The notes under the pieces were generated by a model. The model was not told the origin of the DNA, ran no database searches, and saw nothing but the letters and a program-made list of their open reading frames with translations. The position numbers were made by a program, and so were the translations under genes. Positions 6,339 through 8,154 of a stretch of 8,154 bases of DNA are shown piece after piece; the stretch's first letter is position 1; every line of letters begins with the position of its first letter. This DNA comes from an uncultured Lachnospiraceae bacterium (GTDB taxonomy: Bacteria > Bacillota > Clostridia > Lachnospirales > Lachnospiraceae): positions 1 through 8,154 of the forward strand of contig CAMWKA010000065.1 in the NCBI GenBank assembly GCA_947174725.1, given 5' to 3'.

Positions 6339-7316
6339 CGTTTTACATCGTCCATATCCTGTCAGAATATGATCCTGCTGGTATGCTGCTTCCTATTGCT
6401 TGCTATTCTGCTCTGTTTCCCCGGAACGGCGCTGCCTTTGATCCGAGAAAGCATATTGATCTGGTATCAGAGCCTTCTGCCCACATTGTTCCCGGCAATG
6501 ATCCTGTCCAATATCATTCTTTATATATTTTTAAATATCAAAAAATACCGTTTCCGCATCCCGTTTCTGTCTTCCGTTTATCATTTGGATTCTTACGGCT
6601 GTCTTGTCCTGCTTCTGGGATTTCTATGCGGCTTTCCCATCGGAGCGTATCTCTGCGCGAAACTGGTCAAAGAGCAACGGCTCAGTCATTGGCAGGGGCA
6701 ATATCTTCTTGGCTTTTGTAATAATCTAAGTCCTGTATTTCTGGTCAGTATCTATTGTCAATTGTTTCCTGTACTGCCCAAAATTCCGGTACTGCTTTTG
6801 TTTTATGGAATTCCCTTGATCTACGGGGATATCCTGTCTCAATGGTCCATCCGCAGCCGGGCAAAAAAAGATATCAATGATACAACAGTCACGCATCCCC
6901 AGCTTCCCCCCGGCGATCTATCCGGCAGAAGCATCACCGAAATGATCGATTACGGCATTACAGACGCGCTCTCCTCCATCGTCAGGCTGGCGGGTTATAT
7001 TATTTTTTTCCGCTTATTACTTCTTCCTCTGCGGCTTTTGGAATTTGATCAGACATACAGCCTGATTCTGGGCAATCTGATCGAGATCACCTCCGGGATC
7101 CAGACTTACAGTCAGGATGTCGGTGCGTCGAATATCTACGATATCCTGGTTCATACTCTGCCGTTTATGACCTTCGGCGGCATCTGCTGTATCGGCCAGA
7201 CAATCTGCATGATCAGAGATTCCGGACTGTCCATATTGGTTTATGTGCGTGATAAAATATTACAGAGTATATTATTGATCATCATTTTACGGTTATCACT
7301 TCCGTTTTTCGGATGA
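6315..7316 (+). CDS. ylbJ: YlbJ/SpoVV-like sporulation integral membrane protein
   Basis: The 333-residue protein has roughly eight hydrophobic segments and matches the YlbJ (SpoVV) family by several landmarks: SLLPTLFPAMILSN at 53-66, GFLCGFPIGA at 102-111, GFCNNLSPVF at 133-142, LGNLIEITSGI at 252-262 and FGG at 287-289. In Bacillus subtilis SpoVV acts in the outer forespore membrane and is needed to move dipicolinic acid into the spore; the family has Gate domains like those of nucleoside transporters. The same role here is inference. It is somewhat shorter than the roughly 400-residue Bacillus protein, mainly in the linker between the two halves (about 175-205). The start chosen is the ATG at 6315-6317, with GGAA (6304-6307) 7 bases ahead; earlier in-frame codons run back over rsuA and lack a ribosome site, and the ATG at 6369 would trim 18 polar residues. 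It stands alone on the plus strand. Confidence 0.85.
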   Translation: MPGRSLSKRFTSSISCQNMILLVCCFLLLAILLCFPGTALPLIRESILIWYQSLLPTLFPAMILSNIILYIFLNIKKYRFRIPFLSSVYHLDSYGCLVLLLGFLCGFPIGAYLCAKLVKEQRLSHWQGQYLLGFCNNLSPVFLVSIYCQLFPVLPKIPVLLLFYGIPLIYGDILSQWSIRSRAKKDINDTTVTHPQLPPGDLSGRSITEMIDYGITDALSSIVRLAGYIIFFRLLLLPLRLLEFDQTYSLILGNLIEITSGIQTYSQDVGASNIYDILVHTLPFMTFGGICCIGQTICMIRDSGLSILVYVRDKILQSILLIIILRLSLPFFG

Positions 7317-7328
7317 AATAAAGTACAA

Positions 7329-7355
7329 GAAACCGGTTTCGTGGAAACCGGTTTC
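7329..7355. terminator. Bidirectional hairpin between convergent genes
   Basis: Two identical 12-base perfect palindromes, GAAACCGGTTTC, lie at 7329-7340 and 7344-7355 with GTG between. Each copy can pair with the other to give a 12-base-pair stem with a three-base loop in RNA from either strand. It fills the 48-base gap between the ylbJ-like stop and the coiled-coil gene stop, the right place for a shared terminator. The following bases are T-rich but not an unbroken T run on either side (minus strand TTGTACTTTATTTC), so the strength is uncertain. Confidence 0.7.
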
Positions 7356-7364
7356 CGATATCTC

Positions 7365-7985
7365 TTATTCTTCTATTTTGGAATCCAGATGTTCCGATGC
7401 TTTCGCAATCAACGACTTCTGAACCGGCGGATTCAATTCGTCAAGATTGGACTGCACTTCATCCGCCACCCTATTCAGGGAATCCATCAGCTTTGTAGTA
7501 TTCTTGGATGTTGCATCAAGGCACTGATATATGATCTGATGCAGATTTGCAAGCATATCAGAAAGATACTTCTGAGCCTGTTCTTTATAGTCATTTGCTT
7601 CTGCCTGCGCCTGATCAACAAGCTGCTGTCCCTGTTCATATGCTGCCTGTACGATATCATTGGCAAAGTTATTCGCTCTGGACACGATCTCATTGTCACT
7701 AACCAGCTGATCTGTCTTTTCCTGCGTCTTTTTCAGCATATCCTGGGCGCGCATCGTTGCGTCACGTTCTATTTCTTCCTTATTGCTGATGATCTTACGA
7801 TAACGTTCTACTTCTTCCGGGACTGCCTTTCTTAACTTTCTAAGAAGGTCCTCCATCTCCTCACGATTCACGATCACCTTACTTGGAGAAAGTCTTGATG
7901 GTTTACAATTATCAATATAAATCTCTATTTCTTCAATAATTGTCTCTATCTCACTTGTAGTCTTATTTCCGCTTATTCTTGCCAT
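7365..7985 (-). CDS. Coiled-coil protein of unknown function, DivIVA/ATPase-subunit-like
   Basis: The 206-residue product has no signal peptide or membrane segment. It opens with a short acidic helix (about 10-26, SEIETIIEEIEIYID), a conserved-looking link CKPSRLSPSKVIVNREEM (27-44), then a long charged, Ala/Gln-rich helical region (about 42-150) typical of DivIVA-like or ATP synthase b/E-type stalk proteins, and a shorter amphipathic end (150-206). Proteins of this kind are often named 'ATPase' or 'V-type ATPase subunit H' in clostridial genomes only because of the coiled coil; nothing here shows ATPase activity, as no Walker motif is present. The VIVNREEMEDLL stretch resembles the N-terminal link seen in DivIVA relatives, but I would not assign a division role. 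The start ATG (7983-7985) has a GGAG site about 11 bases ahead. It follows coaD by 54 bases in the same direction and ends at a hairpin shared with the ylbJ-like gene. Confidence 0.88.
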   Translation of the reverse strand: MARISGNKTTSEIETIIEEIEIYIDNCKPSRLSPSKVIVNREEMEDLLRKLRKAVPEEVERYRKIISNKEEIERDATMRAQDMLKKTQEKTDQLVSDNEIVSRANNFANDIVQAAYEQGQQLVDQAQAEANDYKEQAQKYLSDMLANLHQIIYQCLDATSKNTTKLMDSLNRVADEVQSNLDELNPPVQKSLIAKASEHLDSKIEE

Positions 7986-8039
7986 TCTTATGAAAACTCC
8001 TTTCCTTCGACCCGATCCGGATCCGATCTGTCATGGCTG

Positions 8040-8154
8040 CTATCCATTGATCTCCTGATATCTTTTGTAGATCTTCTCCATCACAAACGGAGGAACGCAT
8101 TGCGACACGTCTCCTCCAAAGCTGGCAATCTCTTTTACTGAGGAAGAACTAAGA
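8040..8154 (-). CDS. coaD: Phosphopantetheine adenylyltransferase CoaD, C-terminal fragment (cut by window edge)
   Basis: Only the last 37 residues and the TAG stop (8040-8042) are in the window. They read LSSSSVKEIASFGGDVSQCV followed by PPFVMEKIYKRYQEI and NG. This is the typical CoaD ending: the SSSxVKE stretch lines the ATP pocket in the family, followed by GGDV and a VPP turn before the last helix. CoaD transfers AMP from ATP to 4'-phosphopantetheine to make dephospho-CoA, the fourth of five steps in CoA synthesis, in the cytosol. The full protein is usually about 160 residues, so some 120 residues lie beyond the right edge. The coiled-coil gene follows 54 bases downstream and is likely co-transcribed, since I see no terminator between them. 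Confidence 0.93.
   Translation of the reverse strand, partial: LSSSSVKEIASFGGDVSQCVPPFVMEKIYKRYQEING

Noticed and set aside
7341..7835. Plus-strand open frame of 164 codons with hydrophobic stretches.
   Set aside because: It is the complement of the coiled-coil gene; the Phe/Leu/Ile-rich look comes from reading Glu/Lys/Gln-rich codons backwards, and it begins inside the terminator hairpin.
8011..8028. GATCCGGATC palindrome in the coaD/coiled-coil gap, considered as an operator or terminator.
   Set aside because: It is only 10 bases with no loop and no T tract, and nothing else supports a function.

Overview
The window looks like a chromosomal segment from a low- to mid-GC, probably spore-forming Firmicute, most likely class Clostridia and Lachnospiraceae-like. 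The main clues are the short-form HisG paired with HisZ, a YlbJ/SpoVV-type sporulation membrane protein beside a coiled-coil gene and coaD, strong AGGAGG-type ribosome sites, and general protein similarity. The family assignment is inference from memory, not from a search. Coding density is very high: no gap between genes exceeds about 90 bases, and I see no RNA gene, insertion sequence, CRISPR array or prophage remnant.

Layout. From about 6260 down to 1, seven genes run leftward on the minus strand: an RsuA-type pseudouridine synthase (5559-6260), an SDR oxidoreductase (4760-5521), a two-helix membrane protein of unknown function (4080-4712), an RluA/RluC/RluD-type pseudouridine synthase (3050-4069), then hisZ (1765-2961), hisG (1092-1739) and hisD (1-1062, cut by the window edge). 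A likely promoter with an extended -10 lies just before hisZ, so the histidine genes can be read separately from the upstream four. One plus-strand gene, ylbJ-like (6315-7316), diverges from rsuA and converges on a coiled-coil gene (7365-7985, minus). A hairpin made of two copies of one 12-base palindrome sits between the convergent genes. The 3' end of coaD (8040-8154, minus) enters at the right edge, upstream of the coiled-coil gene and in the same direction.

How the genes work together. HisZ and HisG should form the hetero-oligomeric ATP phosphoribosyltransferase that catalyses and feedback-controls the first step of histidine synthesis, and HisD catalyses the last two steps. The two pseudouridine synthases modify rRNA. 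CoaD makes dephospho-CoA. The YlbJ-like protein points to endospore formation. The SDR, the small membrane protein and the coiled-coil protein have no assignable pathway.

The window reads as ordinary core genome. I found no convincing undescribed system. The items most worth a second look are the two unknown genes (4080-4712 and 7365-7985), the A/T-only triple repeat that forms the end of rsuA, the doubled palindrome, and a 10-base direct repeat across the divergent rsuA/ylbJ region.
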